This document shows positions 25,239-38,500 of a DNA stretch of 64,000 bases, piece after piece. Position numbers and translations under genes: made by a program. The first letter of the stretch is position 1, and the number at the start of each line of letters is the position of its first letter. The notes below the pieces were generated by a model. That model saw nothing but the letters and a program-made list of their open reading frames with translations. It was not told the origin of the DNA and searched no databases. Source of the DNA: Mesaphorura yosii (lineage: Eukaryota; Arthropoda; Collembola; Poduromorpha; Tullbergiidae); assembly GCA_009869945.1 (NCBI GenBank), contig WIXG01000012.1, forward strand, positions 372,001-436,000. The letters are read 5' to 3'.

Positions 25239-25681
25239 ATCAGGATTCTTTAACTCTTCCAGTTTTGTTCATTTAGTTGCTTCGATCGATTCTATAAATG
25301 CCAACTGTGGGATTAAAGATTTGCAGATTGAAATAGTCGCCATTTCGTAATACTCTGAATCATTCACAAATCGCCGTCACTGCGGCCGCGCGTGGACGGC
25401 ACGCTATAATTAAATCGTCCTGAGTCATGCGTCATATGGGGCAAGAACCGGTCCATGTCCAGACGGATGATATTCATTTGGATAGTTCCTCCCAAGTTAT
25501 TAAAGTGTCACGATTTTGACAAGTAGGATACAAAAACTTGAATTCACGAGGTTTCTTCTTGTCTTCAATGCATTTGACATTTTTCTTACTGATTTATAAA
25601 GGGACGACGACTGACGGCAGGAACCTTTTGAGTGCTAGAGTTCCAGCTGATTAATAGCATAGTTCGCAATTCGCGTGCAAA
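25239..25681. other. Spacer upstream of PEBP E
   Basis: Holds a CAAAAACTTG element at 25531-25540, also present before D and F. No gene. Confidence 0.5.
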
Positions 25682-26597
25682 ATGTAAGCGAAACATTTTG
25701 CCTTGCGTGTCGTCTGCCTCTGCTTCGTCTTCTTCGTAAGTCCGATACTCGCATCTCTTTGCGTTGCGTTGCGTTATTACATTCTTTCGCAATTGAATTC
25801 CAAGGTGCCTCTTGCTTTCAGGCTGACGGCTCAGCAAAGGCCAGAGCCCAAGAGAACAATACAACTTCTGCTCCATCGTTGTTTGAAGTATCCGAGGTTA
25901 TTCCTGATGTCCTGGACAGACCACCCGAGTCGGTGCTTGTAGTCAAGTACGGATTTACACGGCTCAAATTGGGCCAGGAGTTGACACCAACAGAAGCGGC
26001 TTACGAGCCAGAAGTGAATTGGGATGCTGATCCAGATAAATTCTACACTCTGGTTATGAGTGGTAAGTACGCTAATGTGTGAGATCAAGTCAATAAGTCA
26101 TTCCCGAGCAGCCTGAATTTTAGTGGGAAGTTTTATCTTAGAACCCGATGCGCCAATGCGAAAGAGTCCCAGATTCCGAGAGTTCAGAGTGTGGCTTGTT
26201 GGAAACATTCCCGGAAAGAATGTCAGTGCAGGAGAAATAATTTACGACTATCAGCGACCAGTTCCAATGGAAGGTTTGGCATTGGCACTTCAATTAACTG
26301 AACCTGAAGCCAACTAACATTAATTTGTCAATCGTAGGCAGTGGCCTCCATCGTTACGTCATTTTGGTGTTCCGCCAGCCAGGAAAATTGGTCTTCGATG
26401 AATTGGTAGCCCCTAGACCAAATGATTTTACAGGGTGCATTAAAGTTTCGACCCGTGCATTTGCCAAAAAGTATGAGTTGGGAGATCCGATCGCTGGCAA
26501 TTTCTTCGAGGCCGAGTGGGATGAAAGTGTTCCAAGACTTTACGAACAAATGGCCCAGATTAAAGCGATTGGGTTTGACTTGTCAAGATACTACTAA
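25682..26597 (+). pseudogene. PEBP gene E: near-intact PEBP with TAA at codon 2
   Basis: Four exons (25682-25735, 25822-26062, 26142-26273, 26338-26597) match gene F in structure and keep all frames and splice signals; the sum is 229 codons. The start reads ATG TAA GCG where F reads ATG CAA GCG, so the second codon is a stop created by one C-to-T change. No other in-frame ATG lies before the middle of exon 2, so the signal peptide would be lost. The rest is clean: EPDAP, FRVWLVG (His86 equivalent lost) and LHRY. It is either a very recent pseudogene, a null allele, or a gene with another start; the change also creates a GTAAGC donor-like word. The two-sided reading is stated because the rest of the frame shows no decay. 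Confidence 0.75.
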
Positions 26598-27057
26598 TTC
26601 TGTACTACTAGTTTGATTCTTTTTGATGGCCTTTGAAATCGGAATAAATTATAGACTCACAAAAATTGAAACTGAAATGATCACATGACTCATTAACCGC
26701 CTTAGGATGACAATGACAAGCTATGATTAAAAGACTTGTGTCTCAGAACCAGTCTGGGGTCTAGCTCCAGTAATGAATTAACCCCCTGTTTTTTCCTCAC
26801 GTACTGTTAGAAGCTCGATTACTGAAAACAACAAACAAATCACAGCACATTCACAAGTATCGCAAATCCTTCAGCTCGAATTTGGGCTTGATGACAAAAA
26901 CTTGTATTCATGCGAGACACAATCGCTACTTCTCTTCTCATCCCATCTTGCAACTTCAATTCATTTAATCTTTCATCCACAACGACACAACACGACGGTC
27001 TCCTAATCTCTAATCTCAAGTCTCAGTCAATAAATTAGCCAACGATTCACGTCCAAG
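26598..27057. other. Spacer upstream of PEBP F
   Basis: AATAAA near 26642 probably ends E. A CAAAAACTTG element lies at 26895-26904. Confidence 0.5.
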
Positions 27058-28015
27058 ATGCAAGCGAAACATTTTGTCTTGCGTGTCGTCTGCCTCTGCT
27101 TCGTCTTTTTCGTAAGTCCAACAACCAGCATGATTGTACTCTGGTTATATGGTATTTGTATGATTTGTCGCAGTAAATGTTGCTTAATTCATTTTGCTCC
27201 CAGACTCAAACTTCAGTAGTGAAGAGCCAGGAGCACAACAAATTGTATGAGACATCCAAGGCCAGAGCCCAAGAGAACAATACAGCTTCCGCTCCATCGT
27301 TGTTTGAAGTATCCGAGGTTATTCCCGATGTGCTGGACAAACCTCCCCAGACGGTTCTCGAGGTCAAATACGGATTTACACCGGTGAAATTAGGCCAGGA
27401 GCTTACACCGGCAGAATTGGTCAATGAGCCGGAGGTGAATTGGAATGCTGATCCTGACAAATTCTACACTCTACTCTTCAGCTGTAAGTACAGCCGGCCA
27501 TCGATTGCTGGATTGTTAGTTTCATACTGTTTTAGTATTCATGCTGTTCTTCATACTTAACTTAGACCCTGATTTGCCGACTCGAAAGAGGCCTATTTTT
27601 CGGGAGGGCAGACTTTGGCTTGTGGTAAATATTCCCGGGAAGAACATCAGTGCAGGAGAAGTAATTTGCGTCTACTCGCGTCCAACTCCTCCTGAAGGTT
27701 CGGATTAGCAGAAGTCTTACATTTGTGGGTAACTAACTTTATCGTACGTATGTTATAGGCACGGGATTGCATCGTTTCATTTTCCTACTATTCGAACAAC
27801 CGGAAAAGTTGGTCTTCGAGGAGCCCAAAGCAGTTGAAGTCTTTAGTGAACTTCGAATTAAAACTTCGGCCAAGAAGTTTGCCGAAAAGTACAAACTTGG
27901 AGATCCAATCGCCGGTACGTTCTTCGAAGCTCAGTGGGACGAAAGTGTTCCAAGGATATACGAGCAGTTGGCTGCGTTGAAGGCGCTCGGTGTTGACTAT
28001 ACGAGACACCTGTAG
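27058..28015 (+). CDS. PEBP gene F: divergent secreted PEBP-family protein
   Basis: Four exons (27058-27111, 27204-27483, 27566-27697, 27759-28015) give 240 residues, the longest copy. The signal peptide MQAKHFVLRVVCLCFVFF is split by an intron; a linker TQTSVVKSQEHNK follows and is absent in E. The pocket is the most altered of the array: DPDAP reads YPDLP and the WHH position reads GRL, so both the first Asp and the His86 equivalent are gone. LHRY reads LHRF. AATAAA at 28126-28131. The frames are intact, so a changed function is more likely than decay (inference). Confidence 0.9.
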
Positions 28016-28449
28016 ACTTTTGATTTTGCGCCATGCTTTATTTGCTGTATGCGTTGTATCTGTTCGGAATTGGAATCGTGTATTGATCATGTAACTATGA
28101 ATCATCGATACAGACCTCCTCATACAATAAAGTAAACTCGTTTGCAATTCTTGTCCAGCTCTCGTTCAGGTCCAGTCAATTTGGTGACATTGACATGTGC
28201 TGTGTATAATTTCGTTCACTGGAACCGGTTTCTTCATGAAAAATGAAAACGCGTGAGAATTTGCGATACAAACATCTCGCAAAAAATTGACAGACCTTTG
28301 GTACTGTACAATCCAAAACTTTAATTTTTTATTGCTCTTGCCTTATTGCATCATCACGATACGACAGCTTCAAGAACAAAGATGAGCTGTAGCAAGGCTC
28401 CAGTCCGAGTCCTGAAAATTGATCAGATCTTCAAAGAATCTTGTGCAAG
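28016..28449. other. Spacer between PEBP F and G
   Basis: Only the poly(A) signal of F is recognised. Confidence 0.5.
28126..28131 (+). terminator. Poly(A) signal of PEBP F
   Basis: AATAAA about 110 bases after the stop codon. Confidence 0.6.
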
Positions 28450-29352
28450 ATGGTCTCGGGACATTTTCTCCTCCTAGTTTGCGTAAGTCTTCTGCATTCA
28501 AGAAACCGAAATGGATTTTTGAGTAAATATTCTTACCCTCTTGTATTCAGTTGGCGAGCTCTACCCGGGTTAAGGGAGACAAGCCATCACCATCGCCCTG
28601 GCTGCTGTCTGGCATCGTGCTCGATGTTCTGGACAATTCGCCAAAGTCAACACTGGACATCAAGTACCCATTCGGACTAAGAGTCGATTTAGGCGGTGAG
28701 CTAATTCCAACGCAAGTCAGAGAGGCACCAGAAGTCACGTGGGATGCTGATCCAGATAAATTCTACGTTCTTCTACTTACACGTAAACCCGTTCTTCCTT
28801 TCGTTTCATAACCAATCCAAGATCGCTCGCTTCCTTTTTTAGATCCGGACGCACCATCTCGTCGAAATCCAGCCCTTGGCGAGTACAAGCACTGGCTTGT
28901 GATCAATATTCCCGGAAACAATCTAACTGCAGGAGAACTGGTTTTCAGTTACATGCACCCTCAGCCGCCGGAAGGTAAGAAATAATCTTGGATTGACTTC
29001 TTTAGCATGATATTGACTTTGTGAAATGCGGGACCGCATCTTTTGTATTTTAGCATCTGGGGTACATCGCTACATTTTCCTCGTGTATGAGCAGCCTGAG
29101 AAATTAAAATGGGAGGAGCCAACGGATATTGACGTTAATAACCCTCGTCTTCGGCATCGGATTAAATTCTCGTCCAGGGCATTCGCCAAGAAGTACAATT
29201 TGGGCGAGCCGGTAGCCGGGAATTTCTTCCTGGCGGAGTGGGACGAAAGTATTCCACGACTCCACGAACAGTTTGCTATGTTTCGAGCACACATCAACAG
29301 CGAAAACCTGAAGAATTTCCAGGAGCGTCTTAGGGCATCCTCTAAGCAATAA
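28450..29352 (+). CDS. PEBP gene G: secreted PEBP-family protein with extended C-terminus
   Basis: Four exons (28450-28482, 28551-28782, 28843-28974, 29054-29352) give 231 residues. Signal peptide MVSGHFLLLVC then LASSTRVKG, split by intron 1. The pocket has HPDAP (first Asp to His), YKHWLVI (His86 equivalent kept) and VHRY in place of LHRY. The C-terminus extends about 20 residues beyond the domain as a charged probable helix (NSENLKNFQERLRASSKQ). The stop codon overlaps AATAAA (29351-29356). The gene runs convergently into the dynein gene, only 178 bases away. Confidence 0.9.
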
Positions 29353-29356
29353 TAAA
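29351..29356 (+). terminator. Poly(A) signal overlapping the stop codon of PEBP G
   Basis: AATAAA begins within the TAA stop, implying a very short 3' UTR. Confidence 0.5.
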
Positions 29357-29394
29357 TACTAACATACTGCATAAAATTCGTATTCCATCACATT

Positions 29395-29400
29395 TTTATT
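29395..29400 (-). terminator. Poly(A) signal of the dynein heavy chain gene
   Basis: AATAAA on the minus strand about 130 bases after the dynein stop; cleavage would fall close to the end of PEBP G. Confidence 0.55.
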
Positions 29401-29530
29401 TCTCGTTAAGCACCACAAGTCAAGCATGATCATTGTTGTGATTGTCACGTTTTGCGCGTTTTGTTCAGAATTTAGCACCGCAGATATTAATCGTTTAGTG
29501 TAGTAAGATGAGATCAACTTTGGAGTTGAC

Positions 29531-32500
29531 TTATACTTGAAGTAGAATGGCCACACCGCCAAGAATCCACTTCGCAGGACGTTCGCGTGTTCTCAAATTG
29601 AAGGTCCAGACGAAAGTTGGTCCACGCATTCTCGTTTTGTACACTGGACACTCGTACATGTTGCGTAGGTCCTGCTTGTCTTGAGTGATGGCCTTCAGGA
29701 AAATGACTGGCATTGGTGGATACAGCTCCTTCAACTTCGACTCTGCAATCACGCCGGTGAGTGAGTCCCAACGCGCTCCTTCCATGAACAGTCCGTGGAT
29801 GCAGGCGCCTTCACGTGGAGCGGCACTACAAGAAACAACGACGTGATTTAGTGATTACAGAATGCACGCATTAAGTCATCCGATTGAAACGTGTGCATTA
29901 CGTTAGTTCTTCTCGAGTCTTTTTAGTGACTTCGCATTGCAGACACATTTTATCCAGAGGAAGTTCTTGTTTGCGAGCCGTGCTCTGCATAATTGCGGTC
30001 AAGAACGACTGTGGATTGAAGAGACCTCCGAGCCAGACGGACGCGGGCAAGAAAAAGTCTGTTGCCCAAGTCTCGAGGTCACGCGCTCGGAGAAGGAGGT
30101 CTGCAAACCAGGAGCCGAGCCCAAGGGTTGACGGATACGCTCTTCGAACCCATGCTGGAGCGACCTGATTTGAACAGCGGCATTTGCTACACATGTAATG
30201 GACAAGTTAATAAGCTGGAAGGTACCTGGTCCAAGAAGAGAGCATTTCCAAGGTCTTCCATCTCTGTGGAGAATGTCAACTCGCCCTGAACAAAAAAGAC
30301 GCAGACGATAACAAGAGAGGTATTTACATTAACACACTGAACAAGTTTTTTCAGGTACCTTTAATCCCAGGTCAAGTTCTTTGAGCGATCGTCGCATCTC
30401 AATTGTCAACATGTTCATTCGCTCGCACTCTTGAAGTACAACAATTACGTAAGGAGTTTTCTAAAACAAATGATTTACATCAGGAAAATTTACAATCAAT
30501 TAACAAAACAAAGAAACGTACTTCTTCGGCTCGTTGATGAATTTCAGTCATGCTGAACGGCTCGGGCAGTTTCTCGAGAATGTCGTCCAGAATCTGTTTT
30601 GTCTTCTCTTCCTTCGTGGCTGCTTGTGTGCCAGCTCCGCCACTGTCACGAGGCTGCAGTTCAAAGATGGTCTTGAAGAGCGTCTCCGATGTCGCAGTAA
30701 GGAACCCAATTTCAGCATTTGGATGCAAGCCGTAAAGCGCAGGAGACTCAGCAGGCAGCATTTCGTCAATATACTGATGATAGCCCTGATAATCAGTTGT
30801 GGGAGGAGCCGGAAAGCCTAGGCAATGACATCAGTCAGTAATATCCCAAAATTATCAAGAATTCTGGATTCATTAAGACCTACCTGGAGCGTAGTTAATT
30901 TCTCCATCGAGCTAAAACGGTTAAATTCAGTTAGACAGTTCAGTTAAATTCCTAACTCATTAAAGTACAATTCGCAATTTCTCGAGAAACTCACCAACTC
31001 TTGTTGCATAAATTCTTCCAAGTATGTTCTGCACAGTCTACGGTCCCAATCATCTGTAAAACGATGTACCAGAAGAATTCAATGGTTAGGCAGCCAATTC
31101 TTACGATGAAACACGAGCCGAGTCTACCAACTTACCAGTGATGTGGCCTCCGTACATAATCTCTCCAAACAAATATCGGAGATCTTCCCAGGGCACCTTG
31201 CTGTTCACCTCCAAATAATTGAAGAGCACATTAACACTGATCGTCAAGTCACCCGTATTGAAAGGATAACTTCTGTTCCAGCCTTGCGTTCCAAACTTCC
31301 TTCTTTCCGCAACCACGGCGTGGAAGTAGCAAAGTGAGAAGAGGACAGCCTTAAACTCCAACTCTTTGGAACAGGCTTCGATGGATTCTTGATTGAAATT
31401 GTCCAGGGCCTTGTGCAGATTAGCCAACATTCCAGTCGGAGGTTCATTGGTGATTTTAATTGAAGACTCCAAAATCCCCTGCAATAACAACCCATGAAGT
31501 TGGTGATTTAAACTGTTGGTTTTTCTTGATATAAATGCGAAAGTTCGAGTTTTCAAGCGGCGTCGCCCACCTGAGGAATGATATGTGATTCTGCACTTGG
31601 AGCCGGCTCAGCGCTAAGGAACACGCGATACTTCTTGTTGGACTTTTCCCAGTTTTGTTCCAACTTCTTTTCCAAAGTTGGGAGCCATCTTTCGACCAAG
31701 TGAATGTTTTGCAGGATGACCCAATGCCCTTGTTGGGCAGCAACGTCCAGTGCGTTTTCTGCCACAACTTCTTGGCCTTGACCTAGTGAAACATTGTGGA
31801 AGTTTCCCTTGTCGATAAGGTATCCGAGCTTCCTTCCAAGGCTTTCAACATCCTGGAAACGAGAATAAGCAATCTCATCTCATCCGTTCAGGCGTCTGAA
31901 TAGAATGAATAGTTGGCCAGATTCATTGACCTTCAGCGGATCAACTCCAGGAGACAGAATGAAGAAGACCGGCGTCGTGTTGGACGTTTCGTCAAACGAT
32001 TTCGCAAAGTCCACACGCCGAGATTTGATGTACTTGACTCCAAGCGTCTGCTCAATGAATACATTCATTGCGTACGTCATGCGGTCAGGCCGCTAAATAT
32101 GTAAATAAATAGATATATATGGTTACTAATAATATGGTTAATATATTAATAAATAGTTGTGTAGCTTACCAATGCGCGCATGATGCACAGGCGCTGCACT
32201 CCAACTTTGTTCTTCCATTCTTGGGGCAACTTTTCTTTCTCTGGCGATTCAGCTTCCACAAACTTCTTCCAGCGCTTCGCGGATCCTTCAACATCGCGAT
32301 CCAGATTGCGGTAGTCGTCCATGCCCGACAGGGACTTGATGGCACCCCAGCTCAAATTGGTCAAGAATTCTACGGGACTGGTGACATTCGGTGTAATTGG
32401 GAATCTGAGTAGGAAATCTAAGTCTTTTGGGTTGATGGCGTCCTTGGCGAGCTGAACCTGCAGCGCCACTTGCGAAGTGAAGATTAATTTGTCGCATTCG

Positions 32501-35500
32501 AAAAGGCCTCGAGTCGTGTACTGCCAAACTACAAGAGATCGCTGGTTCTGTCAAGTGAAAAGTACATTTCCAATGATCTTACCAGCGAATGTAACGGAGT
32601 CGATCAAATTCTCAATCCTCTTGTTGATGTCATGCACGTGTGGAGCGTGTTTAAGTGCATTGCTGACAATGAAATCAGAAGAATTATTAGCACAATTTGA
32701 AGTAAATTGCTCAATGGGGCATTAGCGTCAGTCACTCCTTACGAGAAAACGGTGCTGAACGCCTTCAGGGAAAACTGGTAAATCTTGTTAATCTTGTTTA
32801 GATCGTTCAGAATGAAATATAGAAGCGAAGCACGCGCTGCTGCTTGTCGGTACAATTCTCTTGCAGCGTCAATTTTCGCTGATGTGATAACCGCTTCTTT
32901 CGCCTTGACTTCTACATCGTGCGCTGTTCGTTTCGTTGTCTCAAGATTCTCGACCAATGCTGTATCGTCGAGGAAATTGCCCTGGGCAGACTGCAGCCTA
33001 GTCAGGAGATCGTCTTCCAATTTCTTGAGAAGGATTTTGAATTCATTTTGCTGCTTCGTCAAGTGACTTTTCTGAGACTCCAAATCTGGACGTTCCACCT
33101 TGAAAACGTCGCGAACGTTTACTTTAAGCCATCCAAAGTCTAAACCAGGTATCCTCTTTCGTTTGCCTACCTTCACAACTTCAGCTAATAGTTGGTCTTC
33201 TAAACCGTCTCGTGTTACAGTGAAATTGATCAGAGTCGTTTGAGCTTGCATCTGAATTGAGAAAAGAAAACGTGTTAATGATAACTTTTATAATGTGAAA
33301 ATTGTAAAATCTCAAGTGGGATTCTCACCTCTGGCTTGTAATGAGGATTGGCCAACTGTAATTAAGAAATTTGAAATTAAACCGTCGCTCATTCAAAGAT
33401 TAAAATTTGTAGCTTTTTCGAGATAACTCTACTCACCTTCGTCTGGAGAATGAGCCTGAAACTCGGGTTGTAATCCATTTCTCGGTCACCCATTTTGATT
33501 GCGCTGACAATCGAAAGAATATAGTGGAGTTCAGCTGGCCTTAAAAGCTACAAATGCGACTGAATTGATTCTACTTACGTTCCCTTCTTAATCAAATTAC
33601 GTGCCAGCAAAGGCTCCAGCACCGGGTCAATATTTTCTGGGATATTCTCCAGTAAGACGGTGTGGCCTTTCACGATTGCCTGGGAAAATAATTAGCTTGA
33701 ATTTCTCATCCACACTAATTGTAGTGCGATTGCAAGTTCGAATTTTGTTTCACCTCTTCAATAACTTCCAGATATTGCTTGCCTCCCAAACGAATGACCT
33801 TCAGCTTGCTTCCGTACATGTTCTTGATCCATTTAATACCTTGCAATTGCGGCTGAAAAGGAGAGCATATGCAAGCCGCAACTCTAAAATGCTAATTCAT
33901 TGGTGAGCGTGAACGCTGAATTCTGGATTCCTTACATCAATCATCAAAGGCCAGCGCTGTGAGTTGACCAAAATAGTTGCGTTCTCACTTGACATTCGAT
34001 CGCTCGGCAGGCCAAAATTGTTCCACTGTGCAATTTCTGCATCATCCGTAAGCATCGGCAACGGATCAACAGTCTCGCTCATTGGAATCGGAGGCTGAAT
34101 CTTCTTCAAGTACGGAATCCAAGTTTTCTCAAGCAGTTCGCTTCTGTATCGCTTCGTAAAGCAGCCGACGTAGGACACAAAAGCTGTGAATTTAGTAAAC
34201 AAAAAAGGCGTGAGTATTCTAGTATGTTAGCACAGCATGCAAAATTCAATTTAATGGCAGCTAACCAGTGACGAGCAGCATGTCTCCAGGGATCGTGATC
34301 GTACTCGCTCTGTAAGATGCCACATTTTGGATCCATCTGTTTTTTTCTGAACTCAATCCACCGACCAAACGATTGGCGAGATCGATTTTAAGTGCGGTCT
34401 TGTCCGCTTCTGCTTGACACTTCATCTTTGCAGCCATCGCATCGTCAAAGTCTTTTGTGAGCACCGTCAGTTTGCTTTCCAATTCCTGCCGCAAAGAATC
34501 ACAATTAGCTCAATCTCAGCACTTAATGGATTGTAGTTCCACGTACCCCGATTCTGTTCTTGAGATACTTGAGCTTTTCATTGGCCTTGTTCAGCTGATC
34601 AGTCGCTTCATTCAAAGCTTTTCGTTTGGGCGCAACGTCTTGGAAGATGTCGTTGAATTTCAGCATGTTGATTACGTAAGAGCATAAGCCAGAAGCAGCA
34701 AACGACTTCTTTCTGATAAGATCAGGGTCAAAGCCCGGGATCAGCAAGTATTGGTTCAATACTTCAGTCATGCCCATCGTTATAGCTTCTTTATTCAGGT
34801 TTTGAAGCCCATCCAAGAATTTAGTGACGTCCGACATCATGCCAGCCTGTTTGCATAATAAATTCAGGATTGAATTCATATGAATTTTTAAATGCTTCAG
34901 GGAAATGAAACTGGAATCGAAAGTCAACCTTTGCAGCCTTCCATGATCGGTCTTTGGGAATCTTTCCATTTCTCGTGCCCTCCCAAAGAATATACACAGC
35001 TGAAATGACTTCAACCACGTCTGCCGGTGGCGATGTGAACGTCTTCAGCTCCGTTAAATTGTTCTTGTCCTGAGAAAATAAAGCAATCGTATTTAGAAGG
35101 TAAGGGACTGAGAGTTCTCCGGGATTAGGAAAGTGTTTTACAAGAGTGTTCAGGGCGGAGTACGCTGCCTTCAACGCAGGCTCAGCCTTCTCCAGCTCTA
35201 TTCGGCACACTTCTTTAATCTTGGACACTTCTTCGGCCACAATCGCGACCTTCTTCTCCTCAACTGCAGCGGCTTCCTTCTCGACAGACACCGTATTTGT
35301 TTCTGTGCTCACAACATGAATCAATTTGTCTGCCTGGTCGTTCTTCTCCTTCAGTACAACTTCTTGCACGGCTAAAGTTCTCTTCAGTTTCTCGACCTGC
35401 GCGGCGCAGCTCTCCAGTTTCGTTAGCCCGGATTCCAGTCGATCGGCCTTTGCAAATGCTTCACGCTTCTTTACAGTCACAAGTTTGCCGTACAGGTCAA

Positions 35501-38500
35501 TTTGCTCCAAGAAACTCTTTGGTGTCGTGTAATTGTAGCGCTTGTCATTGGCCAGGTACTGTTTGGACATTTCATTAACTGACGCGTGCACAAAAGCCAT
35601 GAAGTGGGCGACAGGTTCTTGAAGTTCTTCAGGCAGAACCTGAACACAAGTCAAATCAGTCTCAAGTTGAAGTTGCACTTCCAGCCAAATAAATGCTTAC
35701 TTCAATTTCTTTGACGAATCGCTCAGCGACACTGAGCAGAGCCTCCTCCGGCCACTCATGGAACCAAATGATGGAGGTGCAGTTTGTGATGGCCGGGAAT
35801 TGTCGCGAGCGTTTTCGCAGCGTGTTTCCGACAGGAGAGAAACACAGCACCACTTTCAGAACCTTTCTCACACGATCGATGAAAAACTTCCAGCAATTCT
35901 CGCGAGTGTCTTGAAGTCCGACGGTTTTCACTTCCGTCCTCATAGCGGAAATGATGTTTTCAACTTCATCGTCGGGGAGAAGGTCAGGAATTTCACCGCT
36001 GGCCAGCATGTCGTTGATTAGAACAAGGAACCGCTCTTCCGCAACTGAAATTGGCCAAGTTAAAATGCAGTAATTCAGAACAACATTGTAAAAAGCCGAC
36101 TGACAGGAATTTTACCTTGTGCGTCAGTCATGAGGAACATTGTATCGAGATTCTTGATTCCGGCTTTGAGGTACAAAAGAGCCAGATCGCCCTTCAAGTC
36201 CAGGATTCCATAACCTTTTCTCAGTGCAATTTGGAAGGTGTCAATTGCAGAAATGTACGCGGCGAGGCGAGCTAAACTCTGTTTTCCGGAACCTCCGACA
36301 CCAATCAACAACGCCTAAGACATAGTTCCAGTGTGAAATTCATGAATACATGGGGCGAGCTCTAATTGGCAGCTTACATTTCCTCGTGGACTCTCTAGAA
36401 TTCGATTAATTCGGCACACATAATTGATCGCATCCTCGAACAAGACCTGAAACAATAGAGCTTGTTTCATACTTTTCATCGAAACATTCGAAATGCTTTA
36501 AATACCAAATTCATAATAGAGTAGTTGTCATTGTAGTTCTTCAGCGCTTCTTGAACCGTTTTCTGAATCGCCGCAAAGTCAACCACAGGCATGTATTTCG
36601 GATCACCCATCCCAAGAGCAAAGTGACTGTAAATCAATGGCTTCGCCATCACCGCCGACTCGTCGAGCTCCTGTAAATTATGTGGGCGCAAATTAATTTC
36701 CTGATCGCAGGCATTTGCTGCGATTGAAATCGACTTACTCAACTACAAAATGAAATTAACTAACGGCTGAGTGTCGATTTCTGGCCGTTTTAGGCTAATC
36801 AGCGATCTAAATGAGTTACTACGAAAGCGGATAAGCCTTGTCTAAATAATTTCTACGCATCGTGCGTCGCTCTAAGTCTACTGCGTGCTGAAAAGGCAAT
36901 AATTTGATATTACACACAGACGTCGTGACTTCCGGGAATATCGCATAATGAAGTTTGACATTTTTCCTTAGCTGAAATGGCGAAGGCACAGTTTGCATTG
37001 CACTCAAAACAGTCAGCAGTTAAGAGTTACGTAAGACAAATGCATGGAAATCGATTACACATGGAGTTATTTTCCATTGTCAGTCAATATTTCACACACA
37101 AACACGCCAATTCTTATTCAACTTACCTCAAAACCTTTCTTAACTGCATCATTGACCAGCTTGTTGAAAGTCTGGATGTCTTTCTCGTCAACCATTTTGT
37201 CACCGTACACACGAATCGCTTCGTGCATCCATAATCGAACCAAGTCAATTGGTGCTTGAAGACAGTCGTACGTGCTGAACAAAATTCCCTGCAAAAAGAC
37301 GTCCGCCAAAGGTCAGGTGTGCCGAAGAATGGAAGTGGATTTAAGTTATTTCATGGTGAATTACTTGGAAGATGTTAGACAAGTCACGAAGATTGAAAAT
37401 GTAATGGAATTTGATTGCAGTTGGTAAGAAGGTTGACGTGACTTTCGCATGGAGTCCAAGAGCGGCGGACACCACGCTGTGTGCCGCGCGCTGAACCGGG
37501 ACAAGAAACTTGTGTATATGACTGACCAAATGCTGAGTCAAGATGGAGTTGTAAATCGTGTGAAGAGCCTCATTTCCGGGGAAGGAGACGGAGAACACGG
37601 CGAAATGACGCTGCAGTCGCGGATTTACTGCAAACGACAAAAGTTAATCAATCCGATGTCGGACGGCTTTGAATGGAGAAAGACTCACTCGTGAAGGATC
37701 CAGCGGTCGGATTCATGCAGGCGACAAATTGGACGTTGTTGATGTCTTTGAGTGTGATTTTGATTCGGTCGTACCAATGATGATAATCAAGGTACTGCCT
37801 CAACAGCGTGTGTGGAGCGCAAGTGTAATACGTATCCACCTGTTGAAATTATGTGAATTAATGTATTTGCTACGGTCTTACTGTGCAGGTTCTTGGGTGG
37901 CATATTTTGGCAAAGTACGAGTGGCAACTCACCTCGGGCATGTTCATGTCGTCAATGAAGTAAATGAGTTTCTTATTTCCTGGAGGACCGTAATTTCTAC
38001 CGGCCTTCTTTTCGAGAGGCTTTTCCAGAACTCGCTGCAGCATCTCTGAAAATTCCAGCAATAAAAAAGATGAACAAATGGGCACTTTTGAAATATTTAG
38101 TGAGAATGAGAAAGTTTACCCGAGGTTGTGTAGAAATTGAACGGCACATTTTGGGTCATGTACGTCTCGGGAAGGTGATGAAGTTTGTCAGCCACCATGA
38201 CAGTCTTCCCTGAGCCGGCCCCACCTGAAGATAAATTAGAACAGTTCCAACATTCGCTCTGGCTCTTTACTTAATTGAAATTAGAAACTTACCAACAAGC
38301 ATGACTGGCAATCCTTTGTCCATCAGCAAGTCCATAAAGAATCTCACAGACGTGGTTTCGGTTGTTGCGACCATGCAAGCCTGAGAAGAAAAGAAAAGAC
38401 ATCAAGACAAAATGTAATCCTTTTTAATTGTTACTTTTAAACTTACTTGCAGTGGAAGATCGGGATCAAACTCGAATTTTGGGACAATTTCCGACCACGG

